Assembly: GCF_946187725.1 (NCBI RefSeq)
Contig: NZ_CAMHSK010000002.1
Coordinates: 122,848-186,847 of the forward strand
Length of the DNA: 64,000 nucleotides
Reading direction: 5' to 3'
From: an uncultured Treponema sp.
GTDB taxonomy: Bacteria; Spirochaetota; Spirochaetia; Treponematales; Treponemataceae
The first letter of the stretch is position 1. Each line of letters begins with the position of its first letter. The translations under genes were made by a program, and so were the position numbers. Under the pieces are notes generated by a model. That model made no database searches. It saw nothing but the letters and a program-made list of their open reading frames with translations, and was not told the DNA's origin. Shown here piece after piece: positions 44,117-53,958 of the stretch.

Positions 44117-44986
44117 CTAATTTCCGAGAAATTCATCGACATATTTTTCAGGATTGAAAGGCTCTATGTTTTCGTATTTTTCGCCGGTACAAACAAACAG
44201 AACCGGGATAGAAAGCTGCTTTCCGATTGAGAAAAGGCAGCCGCCGCGGGCAGTTGAATCGTACTTTGTGATTACAAGTGCATCCACTCCAACGCTCTCA
44301 GAGAAAACCTCTGCCTGCCGAAGCGCATTTTGCCCTGTCGTACCGTCAATCACGAGGATTTTCTTAAAACAGCCGGCATCGGCCTTTTGTGCTGCGATTC
44401 TGTCAATTTTCTGAAGCTCGCGAACAAGATTTTCTTTATTGTGAAGACGGCCAGCGGTATCTGCAATAATCACACCGCCACCGTTTGCCCTGCAAGACTC
44501 TGCCGCATCAAAAACAACAGAACTTGGATCGCTTCCATGCTGATGAGCAATGACACGAATTCCAAGACGCTCACCGTGCATTTCAAGCTGTTCTTCCGCT
44601 GCCGCCCTGAAAGTGTCGCTCGCCGCCATAATTACATTTTCACCGGCTTCTTTATAGAGCTTTGAAACTTTTGCAGCAGTCGTGGTCTTTCCGACGCCGT
44701 TTACGCCAAGCATCATATAGATGTTGACTTTGCCCTTTTCAGGAACGAATTCGCACTTTTTTATATATGGAAGAAGCATCTGTTTAAGTTCGGCCTTAAT
44801 CAATGCTTCGTCAGTGATTTTTTTGGCACGACAAGTTTTTTCAAGTTCTTCGCTGATTTCATAAGCCATTTTTGCACCCATATCACCTTCAACGAGCGCA
44901 TCTATCAAATCTTCAAAAAATTCTTCATCAATCTTTCTGGAACTGAAAAGATTTTTAAACTTCTGTGCAAATGAAAGTTTTGCCAT
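44117..44986 (-). CDS. ftsY: Signal recognition particle receptor FtsY (NG domain only)
   Basis: 289 residues, the short form lacking the acidic A domain. The N domain is at about 5-80. The G domain shows G1 LGVNGVGKTTTAAK, G2 DTFRAAAEEQL, G3 IADTAGRLHNK and G4 TKYDSTARGG. It receives SRP-ribosome complexes at the inner membrane and hydrolyses GTP together with Ffh. It lies between two exported proteins of unknown function in an operon that ends with lolCDE, so the cluster groups export functions. Confidence 0.93.
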   Translation of the reverse strand: MAKLSFAQKFKNLFSSRKIDEEFFEDLIDALVEGDMGAKMAYEISEELEKTCRAKKITDEALIKAELKQMLLPYIKKCEFVPEKGKVNIYMMLGVNGVGKTTTAAKVSKLYKEAGENVIMAASDTFRAAAEEQLEMHGERLGIRVIAHQHGSDPSSVVFDAAESCRANGGGVIIADTAGRLHNKENLVRELQKIDRIAAQKADAGCFKKILVIDGTTGQNALRQAEVFSESVGVDALVITKYDSTARGGCLFSIGKQLSIPVLFVCTGEKYENIEPFNPEKYVDEFLGN

Positions 44987-45004
44987 AATTTCCCCACTTT
45001 TTTT

Positions 45005-46762
45005 CTAGTTCACATTTATCTCATTGTTTTCTATTATTGTAGCAGATTTTTCACTTTCTGTCTCAGACTCAGCGTTCACTTCAATTTCAGGAGCCGGAAG
45101 CTTCACGCTGGCATTTGCCTTCATCGCTTTTTTGTCGATTTTTGCCTTAGCAGGAAGAACACGATCGGCCGCCCACAAATAGCGCACAAGCTCCACCGCA
45201 GTCCATGCTCCCAAAATTGTAGAAATTCCAACACAGATATTCGACTGATTCTGAAGGTCACGCAGACGGTCATAATCCCCATAGCCCTGAGAATATGCCG
45301 TGTTTTCCGAAGTGAATTCGCCCATCGTATAAAAAGTAAGCGGAAGCGAACAAATCAATGCCGTATAAGCCGTATACATCCAGCGTCTTCGTTTGTCGAT
45401 GTTTGCCTCACGGTCAAAGGTTTTTGCATTTACGACAAGACTCGCACCGTCAAAGGCAGACACTTCTGGAATTCTGAAAAAAGCGATATTGCTGGAATCA
45501 GAATCATCCTCACTCTCTTTTGGAACCGTAAACACACCCAAAACAGATTTGCTGTTCACTTCAAGGTTTGCCCATGGTTCTTCTTTGGTAACAGGTGACT
45601 GCAAGAGTCCGTATGTATGAAAAACACCGTCACGATATTTTTTGAGCCTGATTCTTGCCAGTCCATGCACTTCAGGAACAAGATTTGCATGAATCAAAAA
45701 GCGCTGTTCATCAGAAAAAGCATAGGTAAAAGAAAGCTCTTCATAACCGTCAGCCGAAATATTAATTCTGTGAATTCCCGCATCCTTTATGATTTTGTTG
45801 TCAAAAGTGCCGTCACTCTTTTTAAGTGAAAAAACAACGCCGTCAATCATGATTTTCGCATTTGCGGCAATTTCTTTAGGTTCGATTTCGAATTCAAGCA
45901 CTACAGGTAATGCATTCGCAATTTTTGAATCGAGATTACGGGCAATTGAAGTTGCAAGCGGCATCAAATCACTTAAAAGCCCGACTTCGCGAACTGTGCC
46001 CAAAATCTGGCCGCCCGGATAAATACGGAGATTCGTCGTAACCGAGCAGTAATCACCGTAAGTCGTAATTTCACCGGTAATCAGACCGTTGATTTTCGCA
46101 GAAGTGACTTCCTGCTCAAAATCCCATGAAGTGAATCCGGCTTCAAGAGATTTTTCGGCTGGCTTAAAAAGTGCCGTAGAATCGCCTTTGTAAAGAACTA
46201 CATTTTCTGAAACAATCTGGTCTTTTTCATCACGCTGAAAGAACGGAAATGGAAGCTGAAAAGGGAACATTCCCGCGTTTTTTTTGGCTTCATCCCGTTT
46301 TTTTCCTTCAGCAATTTCTTCATCGCGGGCAATTTTTGGAGCCGCCTCATCGACCGCTTTTTTCACTTCCGCCAGGTTCTCGTCAATTTTGACTTCGATA
46401 TCACGGATTTTCTCCATTTCATCTTCAAGCAGCTTTTTGAGTTTTCTTGAATTTGTAGTCGTAAGGACAAGTGAATCACGAGTCTTGTATTCTTTGGAAA
46501 GCTGCAAAAAGAGAGAAAGGCGTGCCGTCTGAAGTTCCTTTAACTTACGGTCGAGTTGTTCTTTTTGGGGAACAGTGCGCATATTTTCGTTAGAAAACTG
46601 CTCGATTATCAGCTGAGGAAGAACCGAAGCCGCCTTGGAAGTGCTTTCTGCCCGTTTTTGCTTCTGTTTAAAAGAAAATTCCATCACGCCGAGCGTCCAG
46701 TTGTCACAGAACACCGGCAAAGAGAGAAAAATCAAAATAAAAGCAAAAAGAACTTTTTTCAT
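45005..46762 (-). CDS. Exported protein with PEGA-like domain and C-terminal membrane segments, unknown function
   Basis: 585 residues, family not recognised. It has a signal peptide (1-19, LFAFILIFLSLPVFCD), then a region like periplasmic LPP20/GNA-type assembly factors (VMEFSFKQKQ, LPQLIIEQFSN). A helical coiled coil (about 85-135) and a beta domain with a NLRIYPGGQILG segment follow. A PEGA-like module at about 290-345 reads IMIDGVVFSLKKSDGTFDN and GIHRINISADGYEE. Two hydrophobic segments lie near 460-530 and an acidic tail at the end. Its start overlaps the prfB stop (TAATG), so it is translated by coupling. Probable envelope protein; the role is open. Confidence 0.7.
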   Translation of the reverse strand: MKKVLFAFILIFLSLPVFCDNWTLGVMEFSFKQKQKRAESTSKAASVLPQLIIEQFSNENMRTVPQKEQLDRKLKELQTARLSLFLQLSKEYKTRDSLVLTTTNSRKLKKLLEDEMEKIRDIEVKIDENLAEVKKAVDEAAPKIARDEEIAEGKKRDEAKKNAGMFPFQLPFPFFQRDEKDQIVSENVVLYKGDSTALFKPAEKSLEAGFTSWDFEQEVTSAKINGLITGEITTYGDYCSVTTNLRIYPGGQILGTVREVGLLSDLMPLATSIARNLDSKIANALPVVLEFEIEPKEIAANAKIMIDGVVFSLKKSDGTFDNKIIKDAGIHRINISADGYEELSFTYAFSDEQRFLIHANLVPEVHGLARIRLKKYRDGVFHTYGLLQSPVTKEEPWANLEVNSKSVLGVFTVPKESEDDSDSSNIAFFRIPEVSAFDGASLVVNAKTFDREANIDKRRRWMYTAYTALICSLPLTFYTMGEFTSENTAYSQGYGDYDRLRDLQNQSNICVGISTILGAWTAVELVRYLWAADRVLPAKAKIDKKAMKANASVKLPAPEIEVNAESETESEKSATIIENNEINVN

Positions 46763-47899
46763 TACAAATCATCATCGTCGCTGTCATCGCCACCAACCGG
46801 CAGGCCCTTCCACTGAGCCTGAAGGAAGGAATCGATGAACTGATCGATGTCACCGTCCATTACAGCCTGAATGTCGCCAACTGAGAATTTTGTGCGGTGA
46901 TCCTTGACCATCGTGTACGGCTGGAAGACATAGCTTCGGATTTGATTTCCCCATGAAATATCTTTTTTTTCAGCACCGAATTTCGCAGTTTCTTTGGCAC
47001 GCTCTTCTTCATAATGAGCATAAAGTTTTGCACGCAAAAGATTCATACAAGTCGCACGGTTCATAATCTGACTTCGTTCGCTATCACACTGAACGACAAT
47101 TCCTGTTGGGATATGAGTAAATCGAACAGCGGAGTCAGTTTTGTTTACATGCTGACCTCCCTTTCCACCAGAGCGGTAAGTGTCAACTCGCAAATCTTCA
47201 GGACGGATATCAACTTTGATTGTGTCATCAAGAATCGGAAAAATGAAAACAGAACTGAATGATGTATGGCGGCGCGCATTTGCATCAAAAGGACTGATTC
47301 GAACCAGACGGTGAACACCCGCCTCGCCCTTCAAATGACCGTAAACATAATCGCCCGTAATCTGAATGGTGGTTGATTTGATTCCGCCCTCGTCTTCCTG
47401 TAAATCGACCGTCTCAAGTTTGTAGCCGTGTCGTTCTGCCCAACGGATATACATTCGCGAAAGCATATAAGCCCAATCGCAGGCTTCTGTTCCGCCCGCA
47501 CCGGCATGAATCGTAAGGAAGCAGCCGTTCTTGTCAACTTCACCAGAAAGAAGATTCAAAATGCTCTGTTCCTCAAACTTTTTCTCACAGGCAGAAAGTT
47601 CTGCGCGCACTTCTTCTTCTATAGAATCATCACCGCCGTCAGTTCCAAGCTCATAAAGGGTCTTGATATCGTCAATCTGCTGCATCAATTCACGCCACGG
47701 CTCTACACGGCCTTTGAGCAATTTGATATCGTTCATGACTTTCTGCGCCTTTTCGGCATCGTTCCAAAAATCAGGAGATGAAGTAAGTGCTTCGGTTTCT
47801 TTTATTTTTTTGTCAATTGAAGCTGCGTCAAAGACGCCCCCAAACATTTTTAATATCTTCTTCAAGTCTTAAAATCGGTTCTTTAAGTTCTTCTAACAT
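46762..47899 (-). CDS. prfB: Peptide chain release factor 2, expressed through a programmed +1 frameshift
   Basis: RF2 recognises UGA/UAA and triggers peptide release. The gene starts at the ATG at 47899 (SD AGGAG). Its first 23 codons end in VWGRL, followed by an in-frame TGA (47830-47828). Shifting +1 at CTT TGA C gives Asp and continues as DAASIDKKIKETEALTSSP to the stop at 46762, about 378 residues in all. The SPF anticodon-like motif (RISPFDANARRH) and the catalytic GGQ (GGKGGQHVNK) are present. A G-run (GGGGG) sits just before the slip site as an internal SD. The frameshift is the classic autoregulatory switch: low RF2 favours shifting. It is the first gene of the ftsY-lol operon. Confidence 0.95.
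47827..47841 (-). promoter_or_regulatory. prfB programmed +1 frameshift signal
   Basis: The minus-strand order is GGGGG, CGT, then CTT TGA C. The Leu codon CTT slips onto TTT/UUG-type pairing at the TGA stop, and reading resumes with GAC at 47829-47827. The layout matches the conserved RF2 site of many bacteria. Confidence 0.92.
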
Positions 47900-47936
47900 T
47901 ATTCGCTCCTAACCATAGCATAATATAGTATTTATC

Positions 47937-47965
47937 TTGTCAAATCAACTTTTTTGCTGCAAAAT
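47937..47965 (+). promoter_or_regulatory. Divergent prfB / exported-protein promoter region with overlapping -35 boxes
   Basis: Plus strand: TTGTCA (47937-47942), 17 bases, CAAAAT (47960-47965). Six bases then separate it from the ATG at 47972. Minus strand: TTGACA (47943-47938) overlaps the same bases and points to prfB, with an AT-rich but less clear -10 (TATGCT or TGCTAT). The two -35 boxes share five bases, so the promoters should compete. Confidence 0.45.
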
Positions 47966-47971
47966 ATGAAT

Positions 47972-48883
47972 ATGTTCATTTTGCGAAAGACTGTCCACAG
48001 AACATTTTTTCTCGCTCTTTTTATGAGTAACGCACTGTTCTTAAATGCACAAAAAGTCACATCACGGCCAGTCTGCACAGCAATCACCGCGCAAAAAACC
48101 GGCATAAACAAAATCCAGCTCACATGGAACATTCCTGAAAATTTCACTGCCGCTAGCATCGCAATTTTCCGTTCAACAAGCCAGATTGAGCAAAAATCAA
48201 CAGTTTCCGCAGAAAAGCCAATCGCAGAAGTTCCGGCACACACGACCAGCTACACAGACACGCTCAAACATTTCGGCGATTATTATTACGCACTTATCGC
48301 ACGCGACAAGGAAGGCAATCTCTTCAACATGCTTTTTCCGACGGTCAATGCTACGGTAAAACCGGTTTCACTCATTCCGCCAGATGACTACCTCGAAACC
48401 GAACCAGAAAATGAAGCGCAGTACATTCCGGGTTTCCTTCGTGAGCTTCCGCTGCCCTATCTTGATTTGATTTCAGACCTCGATATTCAGCCGGCAAAAC
48501 TCAGTCAAAAGGCAAAAGATGAAGGCAAAAAACTTGCCGGAAAATACGCTGTCAAAAAGCCCAAGCTTCTCTCCCCATACATTTTTGAGGAAGACATGAT
48601 TGCTTCTCCACAGGGAGATGATTTTTTTCTTTTTGAATCGCTCAAAACCTACTTCATCAAAAAAGACTACAAGGGCTCCGTTAAAGATTTGCGCAATTTT
48701 CTCTCCATAACAAGAGAGCCTTTTGTAACTACGAGAGCTGTTTTTTATCTTGCTCAGTCGCAGTATTATTGCAAAAATTACAGAAAAGCCCTGGAACTCT
48801 TCCTTTTTGTTGAGGATGAGCTGCCAGAGCTTTCAAAGAAGTGGATTGATTCCACGCTGGATTTTTACAAGATTAAGGCTTAA
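47972..48883 (+). CDS. Exported protein with fibronectin-III-like domain and TPR-like C-terminus, unknown function
   Basis: About 303 residues. The signal peptide (FILRKTVHRTFFLALFMSNALFLNA) starts directly at the ATG at 47972, with another in-frame ATG at 47966 and a TTG at 47954. A beta-rich segment at about 35-115 (INKIQLTWNIPENFTAASIAI ending in YYYALIARDKEGN) looks like a fibronectin-III fold. The C-terminal 80 residues carry TPR-like helices (YFIKKDYKGSVKDLRNFL, YYCKNYRKALELFLFVEDEL). It is probably periplasmic and involved in protein contacts, but function is unknown. It has no SD and lies convergent to hslU. Confidence 0.7.
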   Translation: MFILRKTVHRTFFLALFMSNALFLNAQKVTSRPVCTAITAQKTGINKIQLTWNIPENFTAASIAIFRSTSQIEQKSTVSAEKPIAEVPAHTTSYTDTLKHFGDYYYALIARDKEGNLFNMLFPTVNATVKPVSLIPPDDYLETEPENEAQYIPGFLRELPLPYLDLISDLDIQPAKLSQKAKDEGKKLAGKYAVKKPKLLSPYIFEEDMIASPQGDDFFLFESLKTYFIKKDYKGSVKDLRNFLSITREPFVTTRAVFYLAQSQYYCKNYRKALELFLFVEDELPELSKKWIDSTLDFYKIKA

Positions 48884-48893
48884 GCAATTTCTT

Positions 48894-50279
48894 CTATAGA
48901 ATATATCTGCTCAAATCCTGATCTTTCACAACACCGGTAAGTTTTTCATCAACATAAGTAGAATCTACATTGATTGTCTCGCCAGCGTGCTCATCGGCAT
49001 CGAAACTGATTTCTTCAAGCACTTTCTCCATGATTGTATGCAGACGACGCGCACCGATATTTTCACTGCGGCTGTTGAGTTCTTCTGCAAGTTCGCTCAT
49101 TCGATCAATTGAATTTTCTGTAAAGACGATGTTTACGCCTTCGGTTGACAGAAGTGCCGAATACTGCTTTGTAAGGGCATTTTTTGGCTCGGTAAGGATT
49201 CGCTTGAAATCTTCTTTTGAAAGTGACTCAAGTTCTACACGAAGCGGGAAACGGCCCTGCAATTCAGGAATCAAATCACTTGGAGCGGCAAGAGAAAAAG
49301 CACCAGCTGCAATAAAGAGAATGTGTGTAGTGTCTACAACTCCGAATTTTGTATTGACTTTAGAACCTTCGACAATCGGAAGAATGTCCCGCTGAACCCC
49401 CTCACGGCTAACCTGCCCGCTTGAATTTGCATTCTTTGTGGCGATTTTATCGATTTCATCAATAAAGATGATTCCGCTCTGCTCGACCCGCTCTTTTGCC
49501 TTATCTGCAACCTTGTCAGCATCAATCATAGAGTCCAGAACTTCTTCTGTGAGGATTTTTCGTGCCTCACGGATTGAAACGGTCTTCTTTTTATGATTGC
49601 GGCCAGACAAAAGATTCTGGATTTCCATCATTCCGCTCTGCAAATCATCCATTGAACCGCCGGCAATTATTTCCATGCTCGGCATGTGATTCTGCCTTTT
49701 TACAGTAAGCTCGACTTCACGGTCTTCAAGTTTGCCTTCACGGAGCATTACACGGAATTTTTCGCGCGTTGAGTTGTCCTCAATTTTGGGAACAGCAGGA
49801 GAAAATGGTGTATCAGATGGATTTTCTGAATTTTCGGCATCAGATTCTTTTTTTTCAGTTCCTGGCAAAAGCAAATCAAGAAGCTTTTCTTCGACTTTTG
49901 GAGCACAGGCTTCACGCATTGAGTCTTCAACTTCCTTTTTGACATTGTTGAATCCGACAGCCATCAAATCGCGAACCATTGACTCAACATCACGACCAAC
50001 ATAGCCGACTTCAGTGTACTTTGTAGCCTCGACCTTGATGAAAGGTGCGTTCACGAGTTTTGCAAGACGGCGTGCGATTTCTGTCTTACCAACGCCGGTA
50101 GGTCCAATCATGAGGATGTTTTTTGGTGCAACCTCATCACGAATGTCATCAGCAAGATGAAGACGACGGATTCGATTTCGCAAGGCAACGGCCACCGCCT
50201 TCTTTGCCTTTTCCTGCCCGATAATGTAGGCATCAAGTTTTTCTACAATCTGCTTAGGTGTAAGCCCTTCAATAGACAT
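48894..50279 (-). CDS. hslU: HslU (ClpY) ATPase subunit of the HslUV protease
   Basis: 461 residues, AAA+ unfoldase. Walker A is GPTGVGKTE, the pore loop is [11 protein letters not shown] and Walker B is [11 protein letters not shown]. The I domain (about 130-230) is inserted as usual. The C-terminus ends in DLSRYIL, the tail that docks into HslV. It follows hslV by 13 bases with a GGGGA SD. Confidence 0.95.
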   Translation of the reverse strand: MSIEGLTPKQIVEKLDAYIIGQEKAKKAVAVALRNRIRRLHLADDIRDEVAPKNILMIGPTGVGKTEIARRLAKLVNAPFIKVEATKYTEVGYVGRDVESMVRDLMAVGFNNVKKEVEDSMREACAPKVEEKLLDLLLPGTEKKESDAENSENPSDTPFSPAVPKIEDNSTREKFRVMLREGKLEDREVELTVKRQNHMPSMEIIAGGSMDDLQSGMMEIQNLLSGRNHKKKTVSIREARKILTEEVLDSMIDADKVADKAKERVEQSGIIFIDEIDKIATKNANSSGQVSREGVQRDILPIVEGSKVNTKFGVVDTTHILFIAAGAFSLAAPSDLIPELQGRFPLRVELESLSKEDFKRILTEPKNALTKQYSALLSTEGVNIVFTENSIDRMSELAEELNSRSENIGARRLHTIMEKVLEEISFDADEHAGETINVDSTYVDEKLTGVVKDQDLSRYIL

Positions 50280-50292
50280 AAATTCCCCTGTT

Positions 50293-50832
50293 TTAAATCT
50301 CTTCTACTGTTATATTGTGATTTGTGTAAATACAGATATTTCCGGCGATGTTCAGGCTTCGCTCGGCGATTTCGCGGGCACTCAAATCACTTGAATCAAG
50401 ATATGCGAGTGCAGCTGAATAGGCGTAGTTTCCGCCCGAACCGATTGCAAGCACATCATTTTCCGGCTCGATTACATTTCCGTCGCCGCTAATCAAAAGA
50501 ATCTTGTTTGAATCGGCAACAATCAGCATTGCCTCAAGCTTCTGGTACATTTTTTCAGTACGCCACATTTTTGCAAGTTCAACGGCACTTCTGGTCAAAT
50601 CACCGTTAAATTCCTTGACCTTTTCTTCAAATTTATCAAGCAGAGTGAACGCATCGGCAACGCTTCCAGCAAAGCCTGTGAGAATCTTTCCGTTGTAGAT
50701 TTTTCGGACTTTGCGTGCGTTGCCCTTGCAGACAGTATTTCCAAGAGTGACCTGACCGTCACCTGCCATAGCGACCTTACCGTTTCTTTTGACAGCAATA
50801 ACGGTGGTGCTTCTGATTTCAACCTTTTCCAT
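50293..50832 (-). CDS. hslV: HslV (ClpQ) peptidase subunit, with a short propeptide
   Basis: About 179 residues from the ATG at 50832. The N-terminal-nucleophile Thr lies in [12 protein letters not shown], so eight residues (MEKVEIRS) must be removed. This differs from E. coli, where only Met precedes the Thr. [26 protein letters not shown]-like [18 protein letters not shown] and [14 protein letters not shown] follow the family. A GTG at 50883 would add 17 residues and overlap the chemoreceptor stop. Neither start has a strong SD, so the start is uncertain. With HslU it degrades misfolded proteins in the cytoplasm. Confidence 0.9.
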   Translation of the reverse strand: MEKVEIRSTTVIAVKRNGKVAMAGDGQVTLGNTVCKGNARKVRKIYNGKILTGFAGSVADAFTLLDKFEEKVKEFNGDLTRSAVELAKMWRTEKMYQKLEAMLIVADSNKILLISGDGNVIEPENDVLAIGSGGNYAYSAALAYLDSSDLSAREIAERSLNIAGNICIYTNHNITVEEI

Positions 50833-50875
50833 ACTATAAAGATAAAGAAAAAGCGGCAGGTCGGCAAGAGAATTC

Positions 50876-52969
50876 TCAGACACGGAACAAATCTATTTCG
50901 TTACCGATTTTTGAAATAGAATCGTTCATTATGCCGGAAATTTCAGACAAGGCAGCACCTGTCTCATGGATTTTCCGTGCACCGATGCCCATTTCGCCAA
51001 GGCTGTCCTTAATCTTGAGCGTTGCGTTCTGGAGTTTCTGCACCTCATGAAGAATCTGCTTGTTTCCCTCTGACATTTCAGCGGAAGCTGTTCGAACTTC
51101 TGAAGTGCTGTCATTCATCGCATGGAGAGCTTCACCAATCTGCTGACTTCCTTCCTGCTGTTCCTGCATTGCAGAACGAATCTGACGGACCAGCTGGTCG
51201 GTATCTTTGATTTTGTCAGTAACCGACTGGAAAGCAGCACTTGAATCAATGGAAGCCGAAACAACATCAGCAATTGAAGAGCGGATTTTTCCAAGCTGAA
51301 CACCAATCGTTTTTGACTGCTCGCTGGAATTTTCTGAAAGCTTACGGATTTCATCTGCGACGACCGAGAAACCTTTGCCAGCCTCGCCCGCATGAGCCGC
51401 TTCAATTGCCGCATTCATTGCAAGAAGGTTCGTCTGTTCAGCGATTGCCGAAATGACAGTGTTTGCGTCCTGAAGCATTTCGCTCTGAGTCTTAATTTGC
51501 TCGATTTTATTGTTTACATCGGCCTGTTTTGCTGAACCCGTCTGAGCATTCATTTCAAGCTGCTCGAATGAGCCGGCCATTTTTTCGACAGTCTGATTTA
51601 CGCTTGAAATGTTTCCAATCATCTCTTCAACGGCAGCTGAAGCCTGTGAAACCTGCGAAACCTGATTTTCAATCATCCGTTCAAGAGAAGCAATGTTTGA
51701 GGCGATTTCATTAATTGCACCCGCAGTTTCATCCACGCTTCCAGACTGATTCACAATCTGACGGTTGACACCCTCAATATTCGCAAGGATTTCTGTGATT
51801 GACGCAGCGGTATCCTGAGTTGCATCCGACATCTGACCGCCCGCAGAATGCAGGTTTTCCTTAGAATTCTTTATCTGAGAGATTATTGAATGAAGTTTTT
51901 CAACGAATACATTGAAGCCAGAAACGACATCCCCGACCTCATCTTTCGATTTTACGACAAGTCGCTGTGTTAAATCGGCATTTCCGCTTGAAATTTCCGT
52001 AATTGCCCTCTTCAAACGACGAAGAGGCCTGATAGAAAGACGGATTACGATGCCAACAACAATAAGCGAAAGAACAGTCAAAACGATAAATGAGACAATA
52101 ATCAAGCCCATAAGACTGTTGAGCCGTTCCTGAAAATCAGAGAACGGAACTGAACAGGCGGCAATCCAGTTTGTATCAGGAATTCGCTCAAAAACCGACA
52201 TCCATTTCTTGCCGTTGTCAACATAGACATCGCTTCCAGTCTTGCCGGAAAGCATGAGCGTAAGATGGTCGCCCAAAGAAGTGCCCTGACTGCTTTTTTC
52301 GATTGCACCGACATCTTCAACACCGACCTTCCAGTGGTCTTCGTTTGCAAGGGTGATTTTTGTAGCCGCACTGATTACATAGGGCTTTCGGTTCTTTGAC
52401 ATTGGGTGATCCATACAAAGATTGCTGAGCTTAAAGCCGTCCACTACACAATACAGTACATTTATGACCCGCCCTGCCGAATCTTTTACAGGATAGGAAT
52501 AGGTCATCGTGACCGCATTAGTCTTTGAGTTGGCCGACGGATCAGTGATTACAAGGCTGCCCTTTTTGGCACCAGTAAAATATTCTTCGGATGAAGCGGA
52601 AAACAATAGCCCAGAAGACTTGTCATACCCATGACCGTCGATATCGAGGACAGAAACATCAATGTAATCTTTGTCGGAAGAAGTTACGGCACGGGCAATT
52701 TTAGTTTTTTCCAAAAGACTTACATCCGGATCTGTCATACGGGAGTCAACAGCAAGCGTCTGAAGCATACGGATTTCACGCTCATTATTGAGGTGCATTT
52801 CCTTTGCAACAGCATTGACCGAATGCAGCAAATCTTCATACATCATCTGTTGAAGTGATTTTGATGAATTGAGACTGACAATGATTCCGATGATGAAGTT
52901 TGAAAGACAAGTACCAATCAGTACGGTAAGAATAATTTTGAAACTAAGGCTTTTACGCGGATTCTTCAC
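50876..52969 (-). CDS. Methyl-accepting chemotaxis protein with dCache sensor
   Basis: 697 residues with a GTG start and an AAGGAGG SD. TM1 (about 11-33), a periplasmic dCache-like sensor (about 36-280), TM2 (about 283-307), HAMP (about 308-360) and the cytoplasmic signalling domain follow. The hairpin tip reads [20 protein letters not shown]. There is no C-terminal CheR/CheB pentapeptide (it ends EIDLFRV). It should signal to CheW/CheA. It interrupts the order xerC-hslV-hslU that is contiguous in several other bacteria. Confidence 0.92.
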   Translation of the reverse strand: MKNPRKSLSFKIILTVLIGTCLSNFIIGIIVSLNSSKSLQQMMYEDLLHSVNAVAKEMHLNNEREIRMLQTLAVDSRMTDPDVSLLEKTKIARAVTSSDKDYIDVSVLDIDGHGYDKSSGLLFSASSEEYFTGAKKGSLVITDPSANSKTNAVTMTYSYPVKDSAGRVINVLYCVVDGFKLSNLCMDHPMSKNRKPYVISAATKITLANEDHWKVGVEDVGAIEKSSQGTSLGDHLTLMLSGKTGSDVYVDNGKKWMSVFERIPDTNWIAACSVPFSDFQERLNSLMGLIIVSFIVLTVLSLIVVGIVIRLSIRPLRRLKRAITEISSGNADLTQRLVVKSKDEVGDVVSGFNVFVEKLHSIISQIKNSKENLHSAGGQMSDATQDTAASITEILANIEGVNRQIVNQSGSVDETAGAINEIASNIASLERMIENQVSQVSQASAAVEEMIGNISSVNQTVEKMAGSFEQLEMNAQTGSAKQADVNNKIEQIKTQSEMLQDANTVISAIAEQTNLLAMNAAIEAAHAGEAGKGFSVVADEIRKLSENSSEQSKTIGVQLGKIRSSIADVVSASIDSSAAFQSVTDKIKDTDQLVRQIRSAMQEQQEGSQQIGEALHAMNDSTSEVRTASAEMSEGNKQILHEVQKLQNATLKIKDSLGEMGIGARKIHETGAALSEISGIMNDSISKIGNEIDLFRV

Positions 52970-52988
52970 AGGAACCTCCTTAGCATCA

Positions 52989-52997
52989 ATTATAACA
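52989..52997 (-). promoter_or_regulatory. Extended -10 promoter of the chemoreceptor gene
   Basis: TGTTATAAT on the minus strand (TATAAT at 52994-52989) lies 19 bases before the GTG start. It implies that the chemoreceptor and perhaps hslVU are transcribed apart from xerC. Confidence 0.5.
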
Positions 52998-53027
52998 CGA
53001 TTTCTTCAAAAACTAAAAACAAAAGAT

Positions 53028-53933
53028 TTAAGATTTTCCACCGTGCGGATGCGCCTTATTGTACATTTCAATCATTTTCTCGGTACTGATGTGAGTATAG
53101 CGCTGAGTAGTAGAAATACTTGAGTGACCAAGCAATTCCTGAACGAGCCTTACATCCGCGCCGTTTGTAATCATTGCAGTAGCGAAAGTGTGCCGGAAAG
53201 CGTGCGGCGAAACATGACGCTTCGTTCCTTCGCTTCCCGAATAGCGTGTGATAATCAGACGAAGCCCGCCAGTTGAAAGAGCGCCGCCCCTCTGATTCAC
53301 AAAAATATGCCTTTCCTTATCAGATTCCCCGAAGCGTTTTTTTCGGTCTTCAAGATAGGCCTTCAGAGCGTTCTGAGCATCTTCCTCAAAATAAACACGC
53401 CTGTCCTTACTGCCCTTACCAGTCACGATTGCCGAAGAATAATCACCGCTAAAATCATCAAAAGTAAGCGACACAATTTCACTTGCACGACATCCCGAAG
53501 AGTAAAGCATTTCAAAAATCGCCTTATCGCGTTTTTCCCACAAAAGCTCATTGACTTCAGGCTCATGGCAAAGTTTATCGATTTCAGCACCAGTCATAAA
53601 CCGGGGAAGTTTTCTTGGATTTTTAACAGTTTTAAGCTCAAATGCGACATTAACATTAAGATGACCAAATTTCCGGCAATACCCGAACAAACTTCGCACA
53701 GATGAAATAAAACGATTGATTGAGGCAGCAGAACGCTTTTTTTTGGAAAGAACACCCACGCACTGTTTTAGGTCCTCAAGTTCAATCGCAGCCATTTCCT
53801 TTTCAGGCCCGATAAAACTCATTTCCTTAAACTGAAGCAAATCGCTCCTGCACGCCGTAACTGTATTTGCCGAAAGCGTGCGCACGGATTCAATGTACGA
53901 GAGATATTCCTCAATTGCGTCTGAGACAGTCAT
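53028..53933 (-). CDS. xerC: Tyrosine recombinase, XerC-type
   Basis: 301 residues. The N-terminal SAM-like core-binding domain (about 1-85) precedes the catalytic domain with the R...K...HxxR...H...Y set: YSSGCRASEIVSL, the Lys hairpin TGKGSKDRR, HAFRHTFATAM, LLGHSSISTTQRYTH. With XerD it resolves chromosome dimers at dif. It is called XerC because it lies between topA and hslVU, as codV does in Bacillus. No dif site was seen in the window. Confidence 0.85.
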   Translation of the reverse strand: MTVSDAIEEYLSYIESVRTLSANTVTACRSDLLQFKEMSFIGPEKEMAAIELEDLKQCVGVLSKKKRSAASINRFISSVRSLFGYCRKFGHLNVNVAFELKTVKNPRKLPRFMTGAEIDKLCHEPEVNELLWEKRDKAIFEMLYSSGCRASEIVSLTFDDFSGDYSSAIVTGKGSKDRRVYFEEDAQNALKAYLEDRKKRFGESDKERHIFVNQRGGALSTGGLRLIITRYSGSEGTKRHVSPHAFRHTFATAMITNGADVRLVQELLGHSSISTTQRYTHISTEKMIEMYNKAHPHGGKS

Positions 53934-53958
53934 GTTTTTATTATCGGCAGGAAATTAG

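Noticed and set aside
46762-47865. prfB as a gene starting at 47865 or as a frameshifted pseudogene
   Set aside because: The upstream leader and the CTT TGA C site form the standard programmed frameshift.
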